Source of the DNA: Comamonadaceae bacterium PBBC2
GTDB taxonomy: Bacteria; Pseudomonadota; Gammaproteobacteria; Burkholderiales; Burkholderiaceae_C
DNA: 64,000 bases
Assembly (NCBI GenBank): GCA_002255935.1
Contig: NKIO01000001.1
Span: 1-64,000 of the forward strand
Direction: 5' to 3'
Shown here: positions 9,772 through 18,502 of the stretch, piece after piece
How the letters are laid out: every line of letters starts with the position of its first letter
How positions within the stretch are numbered: the first letter of the stretch is position 1
Notes under the pieces: generated by a model
Database searches by the model: none
The model's input: the letters and a program-made list of their open reading frames with translations, nothing else
Told to the model about the DNA's origin: nothing
Translations under genes and position numbers: made by a program

Positions 9772-11424
9772 ATGGACGCTCCTGTGAAGTCTAAGAGGCA
9801 TGGTTTGAACGCAATTTCACGTTGGTTGGACGAAAACGTCAGGTCTTTGGTTCGCGACATGCGGTGGTCTTTCTTGCCACCCCTCATGGTTTACATGGCC
9901 GCTGGGGTGCAAGGCCTCACAGGCATTGTGGGCACCTTCTTTGTCAAAGAACATTTGGGCTTGTCGGCCGAATTTCTGGCGGCGCTGGCTTTTTGGGCCG
10001 GTCTGCCCTGGGCATTGAAGATGCCTATTGGTCATTTGGTCGACATTTTTTGGCGCTACAAATCTGGTTTCATTTTGTTGGGTGCCGGCCTCATTGCAGC
10101 CAGTCTGCTCATCATGGCGGGCCTGGTCGGGCAGCGCGAGGCCATGGCCTCGGTCTGGAGCGTGAACCATTGGTTTGTGCTGGCAGCCCTGCTCAGCCCT
10201 GTGGGCTATGTGTTGCAAGACGCCACCGCCGATGCCATGACGGTCGAAGCCGTGCCTCGCTTCCAAGCCGACGGTACGGCGGTCGATCCGGCCCTCCTCA
10301 AGCAAATGCACACCACCATGCAGACCTTGGGACGAGTGGCCATCGTGGGGGGCACCATCATCGTGGCCCTGATCAATCTGGGCATGTTTGCCGATGTGCG
10401 CAACTTGAGCGCGGCGGCAAAAACCGAAACTTACCGCAATCTTTACCTGATGGCGCTGATCATCCCCTTGATGTCGGTCGCTGGGCTGGTGGTGGCGCAC
10501 TGGCAACGCGGCCAGCAACTGAAGCAACACATGGCCAGAGGGCTAGACCGGCATCAGGCCCTGGCCTTGCTGAGGACCGACGAAGAAGAAACTACGCCCA
10601 ATGCGGTTTTGTTGGTGGGCAGCCTCTTTTTTGTGGCTCTGACCATTGGACTGGGCCTGTCTGGGTGGCGTTACAGCCAAGAACTGATCTTTGTGAGCTC
10701 CATGGCCATCATCGGCACCTTGATGGCGAGGCTGGTGCGCGAGCTTGAACCCTCGGCACGCCAGACCTTGTTGGGCACCGCTTTGGTCATTTTCATGTTC
10801 CGAGCGGTTCCCGGAACGGGTGCTGGAATGAATTGGTGGATGATCGATGAACTGGGTTTTGACCAGCCCTTTTTCTCGGTTTTGTCGCTCATTGGCAGCA
10901 CCTTGGCATTGGCAGGCATGTTCGTGTTTCGGCGTTTCATGTCCTCGCGGTCCATCTTTTATGTGGTGGGCTCGCTCACGGTGCTGGGCACCTTGCTCAG
11001 CCTGCCGACCTTGGGCATGAGTTGGGGCCTGCACCACTGGACGGCGGCGCACACGGGCGGCGTGGTCGATGCGCGCTTCATCGCCTTGGTGGACACCGCC
11101 TTGGAGTCGCCGCTCGGTCAAATCAGCATGATCCCGATGCTGGTCTGGATCGCCAACTCCGCCCCGCCCCACCTCAAAGCCACGTATTTTGCGGTCATGG
11201 CCAGCTTCACCAACCTGGCCCTGTCGGCTGCGCAATTGGGCACCAAATACCTGAACCAAATTTTCACATTGACGCGCCAAGTGCGAGACGCCAGTGGCGC
11301 CATCACCGTGCCCGCCAACTACGCAGACCTGAGCGGTTTGCTGCTGAGCGCCTTGGTGATTGGGCTGCTGATGCCCTTGGCGGCCATTGCATTTGCCCGC
11401 TGGCGTGGCTGGGGCAGCGCCTGA
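9772..11424 (+). CDS. BT1/folate-biopterin-like MFS membrane transporter
   Basis: A 550-residue polytopic membrane protein with about twelve predicted helices. The segment GYVLQDATADAMTVEAVPR (near residue 143) resembles the conserved D-x-x-A-D-A-x-x-V-E signature of the folate-biopterin transporter (BT1) family, a branch of the major facilitator superfamily known from trypanosomatids, plants and cyanobacteria. Substrate specificity in proteobacterial members is not established. An AGAAGG ribosome-binding site precedes the ATG by 4 bases. It is divergent from rimP (187-base spacer) and 60 bases upstream of fabI. I am confident it is a transporter, less so of the family. Confidence 0.7.
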   Translation: MDAPVKSKRHGLNAISRWLDENVRSLVRDMRWSFLPPLMVYMAAGVQGLTGIVGTFFVKEHLGLSAEFLAALAFWAGLPWALKMPIGHLVDIFWRYKSGFILLGAGLIAASLLIMAGLVGQREAMASVWSVNHWFVLAALLSPVGYVLQDATADAMTVEAVPRFQADGTAVDPALLKQMHTTMQTLGRVAIVGGTIIVALINLGMFADVRNLSAAAKTETYRNLYLMALIIPLMSVAGLVVAHWQRGQQLKQHMARGLDRHQALALLRTDEEETTPNAVLLVGSLFFVALTIGLGLSGWRYSQELIFVSSMAIIGTLMARLVRELEPSARQTLLGTALVIFMFRAVPGTGAGMNWWMIDELGFDQPFFSVLSLIGSTLALAGMFVFRRFMSSRSIFYVVGSLTVLGTLLSLPTLGMSWGLHHWTAAHTGGVVDARFIALVDTALESPLGQISMIPMLVWIANSAPPHLKATYFAVMASFTNLALSAAQLGTKYLNQIFTLTRQVRDASGAITVPANYADLSGLLLSALVIGLLMPLAAIAFARWRGWGSA

Positions 11425-11442
11425 TCAACGCCCTGTGGCGCA

Positions 11443-11451
11443 TGCGACAAT
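11443..11451 (+). promoter_or_regulatory. Possible extended -10 promoter for fabI
   Basis: TGCGACAAT matches an extended -10 (TGn followed by a TATAAT-like hexamer) 33 bases before the fabI ATG, closely resembling the TGCTACAAT in front of tRNA-Ser in this window. No clear -35 is seen. Confidence 0.35.
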
Positions 11452-11484
11452 CGCACCCAGATTTTGTTCCGAAAGAAGACTTCC

Positions 11485-12300
11485 ATGACCACCCCAACAG
11501 GTTTCCTCACTGGCAAAAAACTGCTGATCACTGGCGTACTGTCCAACCGCTCGATCGCCTATGGCATCGCCAAAGCTTGTCACGCACAAGGCGCTGAGCT
11601 GGCCTTCAGCTATGTGGGCGAGCGCTTCAAAGACCGCATCACCGAATTCGCAGCCGACTTCGGATCCAAACTGGTGTTCGACTGCGATGTGGGCAGTGAC
11701 GAGCAAATTGAAAAGCTGTTCACCGACTTGTCGGTCCACTGGCCCAAGTTTGATGGCTTTGTGCACGCCATTGGTTACGCCCCGCGCGAAGCCATTGCTG
11801 GCGACTTCCTGGACGGCCTGTCGCGCGAAGGTTTCAAGATCGCACACGACATCAGCGCCTACAGCTTCCCTGCGATGGCCAAGGCCTGCCTGCCTTACCT
11901 GAACGACAAATCGTCGGTGTTGACCTTGACCTACTTGGGTGCCATCCGCAATGTGCCCAACTACAACACCATGGGCTTGGCCAAAGCCAGTCTGGAAGCT
12001 TCTGTGCGCTACCTGGCCGAATCTCTTGGCAGCCAAGGCCGCGGTATGCGTGCCAACGGCATTTCGGCTGGCCCCATCAAAACCCTGGCCGCCAGCGGCA
12101 TCAAGGGCTTTGGCAAGATTTTGTCGGTGGTGGCCGAGACCTCGCCCATCCGCCGCAACGTCACGATCGAAGATGTGGGCAATGTCGCTGCATTCTTGCT
12201 GAGCGATTTGGCCGCAGGCGTGACCGCCGAAATCACCTATGTGGACGGTGGCTTCAGCCAGGTGGTGGGCGGCATTGCTGAGCCAGCCGAATCCGCTTGA
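11485..12300 (+). CDS. fabI: Enoyl-ACP reductase (NADH)
   Basis: A 271-residue short-chain dehydrogenase-fold enzyme that reduces enoyl-ACP in the last step of each fatty-acid elongation cycle. The FabI features are all present: an N-terminal nucleotide loop [13 protein letters not shown], Tyr150, and the catalytic Tyr160-x6-Lys167 (YNTMGLAK), which has the six-residue spacing of FabI rather than the three of classical SDRs. I start at the ATG at 11485 ([10 protein letters not shown]) rather than an in-frame TTG seven codons upstream. It is the classic triclosan target in other bacteria. It ends just before a bidirectional terminator. Confidence 0.96.
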   Translation: MTTPTGFLTGKKLLITGVLSNRSIAYGIAKACHAQGAELAFSYVGERFKDRITEFAADFGSKLVFDCDVGSDEQIEKLFTDLSVHWPKFDGFVHAIGYAPREAIAGDFLDGLSREGFKIAHDISAYSFPAMAKACLPYLNDKSSVLTLTYLGAIRNVPNYNTMGLAKASLEASVRYLAESLGSQGRGMRANGISAGPIKTLAASGIKGFGKILSVVAETSPIRRNVTIEDVGNVAAFLLSDLAAGVTAEITYVDGGFSQVVGGIAEPAESA

Positions 12301-12317
12301 CCCTTCAAAACTCCAAC

Positions 12318-12343
12318 AAAAAAGCGGCCTAGGCCGCTTTTTT
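12318..12343. terminator. Bidirectional terminator between fabI and the decarboxylase gene
   Basis: A perfect palindrome: AAAAAAGCGGCC, then TA, then GGCCGCTTTTTT on the plus strand. The U-tract reads T6 on both strands, so it can end both convergent genes. Confidence 0.9.
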
Positions 12344-12379
12344 CTTGTCCAAACTGGAGGGGGCACGCCGCCCGCAGTT

Positions 12380-14656
12380 TCATGACTCTTTGACGCAATC
12401 GGCAAAATAGCGCTTCTTGCCCTCATCGTCCTTGATCTCAACCAGACCGTGGATGTCGGTTTCAAAGCCTGGGCATTCCTGGTTGAACTGGCGAGCGAAC
12501 TTGAGGTAGTCGACGATCTTCTTGTTGAAGACTTCACCGGGAATCAGCAAGGGAATGCCGGGTGGGTAAGGCGTGACCAAACCCACGGTGATGCGGCCTT
12601 CGAGGTGGTCGATCTCCACTCGCTCGGTCTTGCGCTGGGCAATGTGCGCGTAGGCATCCGAAGGTTTCATGGCCGGCGCCAAATCCGACAGGTACATGTC
12701 GGTCGTCAAACGGGCGATGTCGTAGCGGGCGTACATCTCGTGGACGTGTTGGCACAGATCGCGCAAGCCCATGCGCTCGTAACGCGGGTGCTTTTGGCAA
12801 AACTCCGGCAAGATTTTCCACATCGGCTGGTTCTTGGCGTAATCGTCCTTGAACTGCTGCAAAGCCGTCAGCAAGGTGTTCCAACGGCCCTTGGTGATGC
12901 CGATGGTGAACATGATGAAGAAGCTGTACAGGCCGGTCTTCTCGACCACCACGCCGTGCTCGGTCAGGAACTTGCTGACGATGGAGGCAGGAATACCGGT
13001 CTTGTCGAACTTGCCGTCGAGGTCCAAGCCCGGGGTCACGATGGTCGATTTGATCGGATCCAGCATGTTGAAGCCATCGGCCAATTGCTGACCAAAGCCG
13101 TGCCACTTGCTGGCCTTCTTGCGCGGATCGTTGCGCAAGATCCAATCGTCGGCGCGGCCCACGCCCTCTTCCGAGAATTTCTCGGGGCCCCAAACCTTGA
13201 ACCACCAGTCCTTGCCGTATTCGGCATCGACTTTGCGCATGGCACGGCGGAAGTCCAAGGCCTCGGCAATGCTTTCCTCCACCAGCGCGGTGCCGCCGGG
13301 CGGCTCCATCATGGCCGCAGCCACGTCGCAGCTGGCGATGATGCTGTACTGCGGGCTGGTCGAGGTGTGCATCAGGTACGCCTCGTTGAACAGCGGACGG
13401 TCCAGCTTGGTGTTTTGTGCATCCTGCACCAACACATGGCTGGCCTGGCTGATGCCCGCCAACAGTTTGTGAATGGATTGGGTGGCATAAACCATCGACT
13501 CTTTGGGACGGGCGCGCTTTTTGCCCATCGCATGGTACGGGCCATAAAACGGGTGGAAAGCCGCATGGGGCAACCAAGCTTCGTCAAAGTGCAGGTTCTC
13601 GACGTAGCCGTCGAGCATGCCCTTGATGGTCTCGGTGTTGTACAGAACGCCGTCGTAGGTGGACTGTGTCAGCGTCAGGATGCGAGGCTTGACCTTTTTG
13701 GCGTCCACGCCTTTGAGCAAAGGGTTCTTCTTGATCTTGGCCTGAATGGCGGCGGGCTCGAATTCGCTTTTGGGGATTGGGCCAATGATGCCGAAATGGT
13801 TGCGCGTGGGCTTCAAGAAAACCGGAATGGCCCCGGTCATGATGATCGAGTGCAGGATGGACTTGTGGCAGTTTCGGTCGACCACCACCACATCGCCTGG
13901 CGCCACGGCGTGGTGCCAAACCATTTTGTTGGAGGTGCTGGTGCCGTTGGTCACAAAGAAGCAGTGATCGGCGTTGAAAATACGCGCCGCATTGCGCTCG
14001 CTCTCACCAATCGCGCCGTTGTGGTCCAGCAACTGGCCGAGCTCTTCCACCGCATTGCACACGTCGGCACGCAGCATGTTCTCACCATAAAACTGGTGGT
14101 ACATCTGACCGACAGGGCTCTTCAAGAAGGCCACGCCGCCAGAATGGCCGGGGCAATGCCACGAATAAGAGCCGTCCTCGGCGTAATCGAGCAAAGCCTT
14201 GAAGAACGGGGGCTGCAGGCCCTCGAGGTAGCTCTTGGCTTCGCGGATGATGTGACGCGCCATGAACTCGGGCGTGTCTTCGTACATGTGGATGAAGCCG
14301 TGCAACTCACGCAAGATGTCGTTGGGCAAGTGCTGGCTGGTCTTGGTTTCGCCGTAAATGTAGATCGGCACATCGGCGTTCTTGCGGCGGACTTCATCAA
14401 TGAAGGCCCGCAAGCTGATCACGGCAGGGTCCAGATCCGGTCCTGGCGAGAACTCTTCATCGTCAATCGACAAAATAAAGGCGCTGGCACGGCTTTGCTG
14501 CTGGGCAAACTGCGACAGATCGCCGTAGCTGGTCACCCCCAGGACTTCGAAGCCTTCGCTGACGATGGCATCTGCCAAAGCGCGGATGCCCAGACCCGAC
14601 GTGTTTTCGGAGCGGTAGTCTTCGTCAATGATGACGATCGGAAAGCGAAATTTCAT
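12380..14656 (-). CDS. Biodegradative-type arginine/lysine/ornithine decarboxylase
   Basis: A 758-residue fold-type I PLP enzyme of the AdiA/LdcI/SpeF group that removes CO2 from a basic amino acid to give a polyamine or its precursor. Residues 1-130 form the receiver-like wing domain (IVIIDEDYRSENTSGLG), followed by the PLP core with CPGHSGG (168-174), HFDEAW (356-361) and the cofactor lysine Lys397 in ATQSIHKLLAG, then the C-terminal domain. The length matches AdiA (about 755). Specificity among Arg, Lys and Orn cannot be decided by eye. It stands alone, without an adjacent antiporter gene as in acid-resistance systems, so a polyamine-supply role is at least as likely. Confidence 0.92.
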   Translation of the reverse strand: MKFRFPIVIIDEDYRSENTSGLGIRALADAIVSEGFEVLGVTSYGDLSQFAQQQSRASAFILSIDDEEFSPGPDLDPAVISLRAFIDEVRRKNADVPIYIYGETKTSQHLPNDILRELHGFIHMYEDTPEFMARHIIREAKSYLEGLQPPFFKALLDYAEDGSYSWHCPGHSGGVAFLKSPVGQMYHQFYGENMLRADVCNAVEELGQLLDHNGAIGESERNAARIFNADHCFFVTNGTSTSNKMVWHHAVAPGDVVVVDRNCHKSILHSIIMTGAIPVFLKPTRNHFGIIGPIPKSEFEPAAIQAKIKKNPLLKGVDAKKVKPRILTLTQSTYDGVLYNTETIKGMLDGYVENLHFDEAWLPHAAFHPFYGPYHAMGKKRARPKESMVYATQSIHKLLAGISQASHVLVQDAQNTKLDRPLFNEAYLMHTSTSPQYSIIASCDVAAAMMEPPGGTALVEESIAEALDFRRAMRKVDAEYGKDWWFKVWGPEKFSEEGVGRADDWILRNDPRKKASKWHGFGQQLADGFNMLDPIKSTIVTPGLDLDGKFDKTGIPASIVSKFLTEHGVVVEKTGLYSFFIMFTIGITKGRWNTLLTALQQFKDDYAKNQPMWKILPEFCQKHPRYERMGLRDLCQHVHEMYARYDIARLTTDMYLSDLAPAMKPSDAYAHIAQRKTERVEIDHLEGRITVGLVTPYPPGIPLLIPGEVFNKKIVDYLKFARQFNQECPGFETDIHGLVEIKDDEGKKRYFADCVKES

Positions 14657-14817
14657 GGACTGGGTTGGGCTGGCGCCCGTTGGAAATGAGGGAAATAGCC
14701 GCGAAGTTTAAGGATAAAAAGTGACTTCCACGCGACAAAACTCAGATTTCATGAAAAAACCTTCGCAAGCCCATTGGCAGGAATTGCGTGGCCACGCCCA
14801 AAAAGCCTGATTTCCAC

Positions 14818-14826
14818 TGCTACAAT
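14818..14826 (+). promoter_or_regulatory. Extended -10 promoter of tRNA-Ser
   Basis: TGCTACAAT (TG, one base, TACAAT) lies 10 bases before the mature tRNA 5' end, placing the transcript start near 14833. The -35 region is weak, as is common with extended -10 promoters. It lies in the 180-base spacer divergent from the decarboxylase gene, where I see nothing else. Confidence 0.6.
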
Positions 14827-14836
14827 CAGAGGCTCT

Positions 14837-14927
14837 GGAACGGTGGATGAGTGGTTTAAGTCGCACGCCTGGAAAGCGTGTGTGGGTTAATAGCCCACCG
14901 CGGGTTCGAATCCCGCCTGTTCCGCCA
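14837..14927 (+). tRNA. tRNA-Ser (anticodon GGA)
   Basis: A class II tRNA of 91 bases with the 3' CCA encoded. The acceptor stem GGAACGG/CTGTTCC pairs throughout (one G-U). The anticodon stem CACGC/GCGTG encloses loop CTGGAAA with anticodon GGA at 14871-14873, reading UCC and UCU. The long variable arm (GTGGGTTAATAGCCCAC) and a T-arm with GGTTCGAATCC are clear. Confidence 0.97.
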
Positions 14928-14933
14928 GAAACG

Positions 14934-14965
14934 AAAAAGCCTGCACGCAAGTGCAGGCTTTTTTT
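14934..14965 (+). terminator. Terminator after tRNA-Ser
   Basis: AAAAAGCCTGCAC pairs with GTGCAGGCTTTTT around a GCAA loop and is followed by a T7 run on the plus strand. The A-run on the left arm gives T5 on the minus strand, so it may also end the convergent livK-like transcript. A second GC-rich hairpin without U-tract (TGCCCCGC/GCGGGGCA) follows at 14977-14996. Confidence 0.88.
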
Positions 14966-15002
14966 ATGCCCCCAATGCCCCGCAACGGCGGGGCAGAGGG
15001 CA

Positions 15003-16169
15003 TCAGCGAACCACGGCCAATTGGGCGCGCTCGCCACCTTTGTAGGTGTACAGGGTCAAAGCGCCATTTTTGATGTCGCCTTTTTCGTCGAACACGATGT
15101 CACCCGTCACGCCCTTGTACTTGATGGCTTTCAAAGCAGGCAGGTATTTGGCAGGGTCGGCGGAGCCGGCATTGACCATGGCCGTGGCCATGACTTTGAC
15201 AGCGTCATACACGTAGGGCGCATAGACCTGAACGTCGGCGTTGTACTTGGCTTTGAAGTCCGCACGGAACTTGTCCATGCCGGCTTTTTGTTCGCCTTCC
15301 ACACCACCGGCTTCCGCGCAGAACACGGTTTCGTCCTTCATGGCGTCGCCTGCCAATTTAGCCAACTCGGTGGTGCAAATGCCGTCACCCCCCATGAATT
15401 TGGCGTTGATGCCCAAAGATTTCATCTGACGCAGCATGGGGCCAGCCACCGCATCCATGCCACCAAAGAAGACGACGTCTGGTTTTTTGGCTTTCAGCGT
15501 GGTCAAGATGGCGTTGAAATCAGAGGCCTTGTCGGTGGTGAACTCGTGGCCCACGATGGTGCCGCCAGCTGCCGTTGCGCCTTTTTTGAACTCTTCTGCC
15601 ACGCCTTGGCCATAAGCCGTGCGGTCATCGATCACGGCAATGTTTTTGCCTTTGAGCGTTTCCACCGCGTATTTGCCCAGTGTGCCGCCGAGGTGCACGT
15701 CGTCAGCCACCACGCGGAAAGCGCCGGTATAGCCCTGACGGGTGTACTTGGGATTGGTGGCCGAAGGTGAAATTTGAGGAATGCCTGCGGTGTTGTAGAT
15801 CTGCGAGGCTGGGATGGTGGTGCCCGAGTTCAGGTGACCGATGACGCCATTGACTTTGGCGTCCACCAATTTTTGTGCGGCGGCTGTGCCTTGTTTGGGG
15901 TCGGCGGCATCGTCTTCGGCCAGCAGTTCAAATTTAACGGCCTTGTCGCCCATCTTCAAACCAGCGGCATTGAGCTCTTCAATGGCCATGCGGGCGCCGT
16001 TTTCGTTGTCCTTGCCCAAGTGGGCGATCGCACCACTGACGGGGCCAACGTGACCAATTTTGATGACCTGGGCATCCGATGCGGTTTCTTTCTTGCCGCA
16101 GGCAGCCAAGCCGAGTGCTGCAACAGCAAGGGCGACAACGGTCAAAGAACGGTGAGCGGGAAATGTCAT
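15003..16169 (-). CDS. Branched-chain amino acid-type ABC transporter substrate-binding lipoprotein
   Basis: A 388-residue periplasmic binding protein of the LivJ/LivK type. An N-terminal signal ends in a lipobox (LGLAAC, cysteine about residue 24), so it is probably membrane-anchored through lipid. The mature start VIKIGHVGPVSGAIAHLGKDNENGARMAIEELN is the family signature. A ligand of Leu/Ile/Val or another amino acid or amide is likely, but cannot be read by eye. The permease and ATPase genes are not adjacent, so it probably works with a transporter encoded elsewhere. It is monocistronic, facing tRNA-Ser. Confidence 0.9.
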   Translation of the reverse strand: MTFPAHRSLTVVALAVAALGLAACGKKETASDAQVIKIGHVGPVSGAIAHLGKDNENGARMAIEELNAAGLKMGDKAVKFELLAEDDAADPKQGTAAAQKLVDAKVNGVIGHLNSGTTIPASQIYNTAGIPQISPSATNPKYTRQGYTGAFRVVADDVHLGGTLGKYAVETLKGKNIAVIDDRTAYGQGVAEEFKKGATAAGGTIVGHEFTTDKASDFNAILTTLKAKKPDVVFFGGMDAVAGPMLRQMKSLGINAKFMGGDGICTTELAKLAGDAMKDETVFCAEAGGVEGEQKAGMDKFRADFKAKYNADVQVYAPYVYDAVKVMATAMVNAGSADPAKYLPALKAIKYKGVTGDIVFDEKGDIKNGALTLYTYKGGERAQLAVVR

Positions 16170-16238
16170 GAAAACTCCGAAGAAGAAATTGCTTCAATCA
16201 AGCAAGACGCAAAGATAAAGCAAAAAACCTTTGGAGTG

Positions 16239-16265
16239 TCTGAGGGAAAACCAAAACCCCTCAGA
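16239..16265 (-). other. Hairpin between the pepA-holC operon and the livK-like gene
   Basis: A perfect 8-bp stem TCTGAGGG/CCCTCAGA with an 11-base loop starts 3 bases after the stop of the small gene upstream. It lacks a U-tract, so it is a 3'-end stabilising hairpin or a weak terminator at best. Confidence 0.4.
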
Positions 16266-16267
16266 AT

Positions 16268-16549
16268 TTACCCTTTAGGGCGATGGAGATTTTGGTAAAT
16301 TTCAGCGCGTTTTTCCCACATGCCTTGGACGCTGCGCTGAACCAACTCAGAGGCCATGCGGTCCAGTTCGGGGCGCAGGTTTTTCATCAACTCCTGAGAC
16401 AAGGCCAGCACTGAAGCCTTTTCGGCCTGACGGGCATCCAAGGCCACCAACAGCGCTTCTGGGATCCGATCTTTGGCGACCTCAACAGTCAATACCGGAA
16501 TTTGGTCAGCGGGCACATCCCCGGCGGTCAATGATTCATGGGTGTTCAT
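16268..16549 (-). CDS. Small protein of unknown function co-encoded with holC
   Basis: A 93-residue protein I do not recognise. It has no signal peptide, membrane segment or cysteine. Residues 30-93 look largely helical and amphipathic (ARQAEKASVLALSQELMKNL, then ELDRMASELVQRSVQGMWEKRAEI), suggesting a helical binding or adaptor protein. Its ATG overlaps the holC stop as ATGA, making it the third gene of pepA-holC-X. In Burkholderia an uncharacterised protein family (I recall DUF2486) also sits beside holC, but I cannot confirm that this is a member. Coding potential is supported by coupling and normal codon use. Confidence 0.75.
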   Translation of the reverse strand: MNTHESLTAGDVPADQIPVLTVEVAKDRIPEALLVALDARQAEKASVLALSQELMKNLRPELDRMASELVQRSVQGMWEKRAEIYQNLHRPKG

Positions 16550-16980
16550 GAAGCCCCCAATTTGGACAAGTCGTGTTGCTTCAATTCATAGCCCTGCGCG
16601 GTGTAATGCTTCCAACGTTGCCGGGCCGTCATGCGGCCGTGGTCATCCACGGCCACAATTTCAATCAGTCTTTCAAAGCGCTCAAAACCCTCGGGCACCT
16701 CGTCGCCCAGATTGATCAGCACCTGCCGATCCGCACACACAGCAGGGTCTTCGCTGAGCAATATGCCAGAGGCCTGCTGAAGATCGCTTGCATCCGATGC
16801 GGTACTGTGTGGCAAAAAATCGACCGCCGAAAAGTTCCACAAAGCCGCGTCCAATTGGCGCAAGGCAGCGGCTGAGCCCACCACCCCGATGCGCAGATTT
16901 TGCGCACTGGCTTTGCGCAGCAGGCGACAAGCGTATTGCAGGCGCTCTGGCGCATTGAAGTGAAATTCAATGCGGGTCAT
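16546..16980 (-). CDS. holC: DNA polymerase III chi subunit
   Basis: A 144-residue HolC, the clamp-loader-associated subunit that contacts SSB during lagging-strand synthesis. The family pattern is present: a beta strand RIEFHFNAPERLQYACRLLRKA at the start, RIGVVGSAAALRQLDAALW, DFLPH, and ILLSED-VLINLG near the middle, with a C-terminal RQRWKHYTAQGYELKQHDL. Start and stop overlap pepA (TGATG) and the small downstream gene (ATGA). The pepA-holC pairing is widely conserved in proteobacteria. Confidence 0.94.
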   Translation of the reverse strand: MTRIEFHFNAPERLQYACRLLRKASAQNLRIGVVGSAAALRQLDAALWNFSAVDFLPHSTASDASDLQQASGILLSEDPAVCADRQVLINLGDEVPEGFERFERLIEIVAVDDHGRMTARQRWKHYTAQGYELKQHDLSKLGAS

Positions 16981-18479
16981 CAGGCTGCCGAGCGACTGCG
17001 TTTGGCTTTGGCAGGCTGACTGGCCTGCTTGCCGGCCTGGGCCAACACATAGTTCAAGAGCAAAGCCACGGGCCTGCCTGTGGCGCCTTTGGCCGCCCCA
17101 CTCTTCCAGGCTGTGCCTGCGATGTCCAGGTGAGCCCAGGGGTATTTCTTGGCAAAGCGCTGGAGGAATTTGGCGGCTGTGACCGAGCCAGCCATCCGGC
17201 CCGCCACGTTCGCCACATCGGCGAATTTGGTCTTCAAGCCTTCGGCGTATTCATCGTCCATGGGCATACGCCAGCACAAATCGCCCGATTGCTCACCGGC
17301 TTGCTGGAGTTCAAGTGCCAGCGCATCGTCACTGGTGAACAACCCTGAACGCACCGCGCCCAAGGCGATGACGCAAGCACCCGTCAATGTGGCAATGTCC
17401 ACCACGGCTTGGGGCTTGAACCGTTCGGCATAGGTCAAGGCATCGCACAACACCAAGCGGCCTTCGGCATCGGTGTTCAAGATTTCAATGGTTTGACCGC
17501 TCATGCTGGTGACCACATCACCCGGTTTGACGGCCAAGCCGTCGGGCATGTTTTCGGTGGCAGGGATCAAACCCACCACATTGATGGCCGGCTTGAGCTC
17601 GCCCAAGGCTTTGAAGACCCCCAAAACACTGGCGGCCCCGCTCATGTCGTACTTCATCTCGTCCATCTCGGGCGCAGGCTTCATGGAGATGCCGCCCGTG
17701 TCAAAGGTGATCCCCTTGCCCACCAAGACGATGGGCGCTTGGGTGCTGGCCGCACCGTTGTAGCGCATGACGATGAAACGCAAGGGTTCCGCGGCGCCTT
17801 TGGCCACCGCCATGAAGGACCCCATGCCCAATTTGGCGACTTCTTTGGGGCCCAAGACTTCGCATTTGAAGGCACCCGCTTTGGCAATGCTTTGGGCCGC
17901 TTGTGCCAGCAAGGTGGGTGTGGCGTGATTGGCAGGTCGGTTGGCCCACTCTTTGGCCAGTTCAATGCCAGCGCAAAGCGCTTGCGCTTTGTTCAGAGCC
18001 AATGGGTTGTCGGCGGTCACCGTTGGCGCACTGAACACCAAGTGTTTCAAAGTGCGCGGCTGGGGTTGGCTCAAGGTGGTGGTGTAGCTGTAGGAAAGCT
18101 CCGACAGCGTTTGGGCCACCAATTGCAGATGGGCAGATGACCACTGACCGGGCATGTGAAGCCCCAGCTTTTTGACCTTGGCAGACTTCACCGCAGACCA
18201 CGCGGCCATCACCGCCGTGCGGATTTGGGCCGTTTGGCTGTCTGCGGTGTGCACCACCACCGTGGTGCGCGCCTTGAGACCCGTATGACCGTACAAATTC
18301 AACAGCGTACCGGCTTTGTCCTCAAAGTCACCCTTTTGGACCGCTTGCAACACCAACTGAGACAGCGGGTCAGCAGCAGCTTCCGGCTGTGGGTCTTGTG
18401 ATGGCCAGAAAACAATCAAAGCGTCCAGATCGTCACGAATGACACGGGAGAGTGCGCGTTTTTGGATTTCGAAGTTCAT
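16980..18479 (-). CDS. pepA: Leucyl aminopeptidase
   Basis: A 499-residue M17 two-metal aminopeptidase (E. coli PepA is 503). The catalytic domain has [16 protein letters not shown] and the family signature [14 protein letters not shown], which carry the metal ligands and catalytic residues; the N-terminal macro-like domain is full length. It trims N-terminal residues in the cytoplasm; in E. coli PepA also binds DNA in plasmid recombination and carAB control. Its start lies only 23 bases from the divergent lptF start. An Ala/Lys/Arg-rich tail ends the protein. Confidence 0.96.
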   Translation of the reverse strand: MNFEIQKRALSRVIRDDLDALIVFWPSQDPQPEAAADPLSQLVLQAVQKGDFEDKAGTLLNLYGHTGLKARTTVVVHTADSQTAQIRTAVMAAWSAVKSAKVKKLGLHMPGQWSSAHLQLVAQTLSELSYSYTTTLSQPQPRTLKHLVFSAPTVTADNPLALNKAQALCAGIELAKEWANRPANHATPTLLAQAAQSIAKAGAFKCEVLGPKEVAKLGMGSFMAVAKGAAEPLRFIVMRYNGAASTQAPIVLVGKGITFDTGGISMKPAPEMDEMKYDMSGAASVLGVFKALGELKPAINVVGLIPATENMPDGLAVKPGDVVTSMSGQTIEILNTDAEGRLVLCDALTYAERFKPQAVVDIATLTGACVIALGAVRSGLFTSDDALALELQQAGEQSGDLCWRMPMDDEYAEGLKTKFADVANVAGRMAGSVTAAKFLQRFAKKYPWAHLDIAGTAWKSGAAKGATGRPVALLLNYVLAQAGKQASQPAKAKRSRSAA

Positions 18480-18502
18480 AATTCAGTTTTTCCTTCTCGA
18501 CA

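Noticed and set aside
12449-14689. Very long open frame on the plus strand opposite the decarboxylase gene (over 700 codons).
   Set aside because: Its His/Val/Gln/Arg-rich translation is typical of the antisense of a GC-biased gene, it has no recognisable domain, and the minus-strand gene is a full, motif-complete enzyme.
14977-14996. GC-rich hairpin downstream of the tRNA-Ser terminator considered as a second terminator.
   Set aside because: No U-tract on either strand; the adjacent 14934-14965 hairpin already explains termination.
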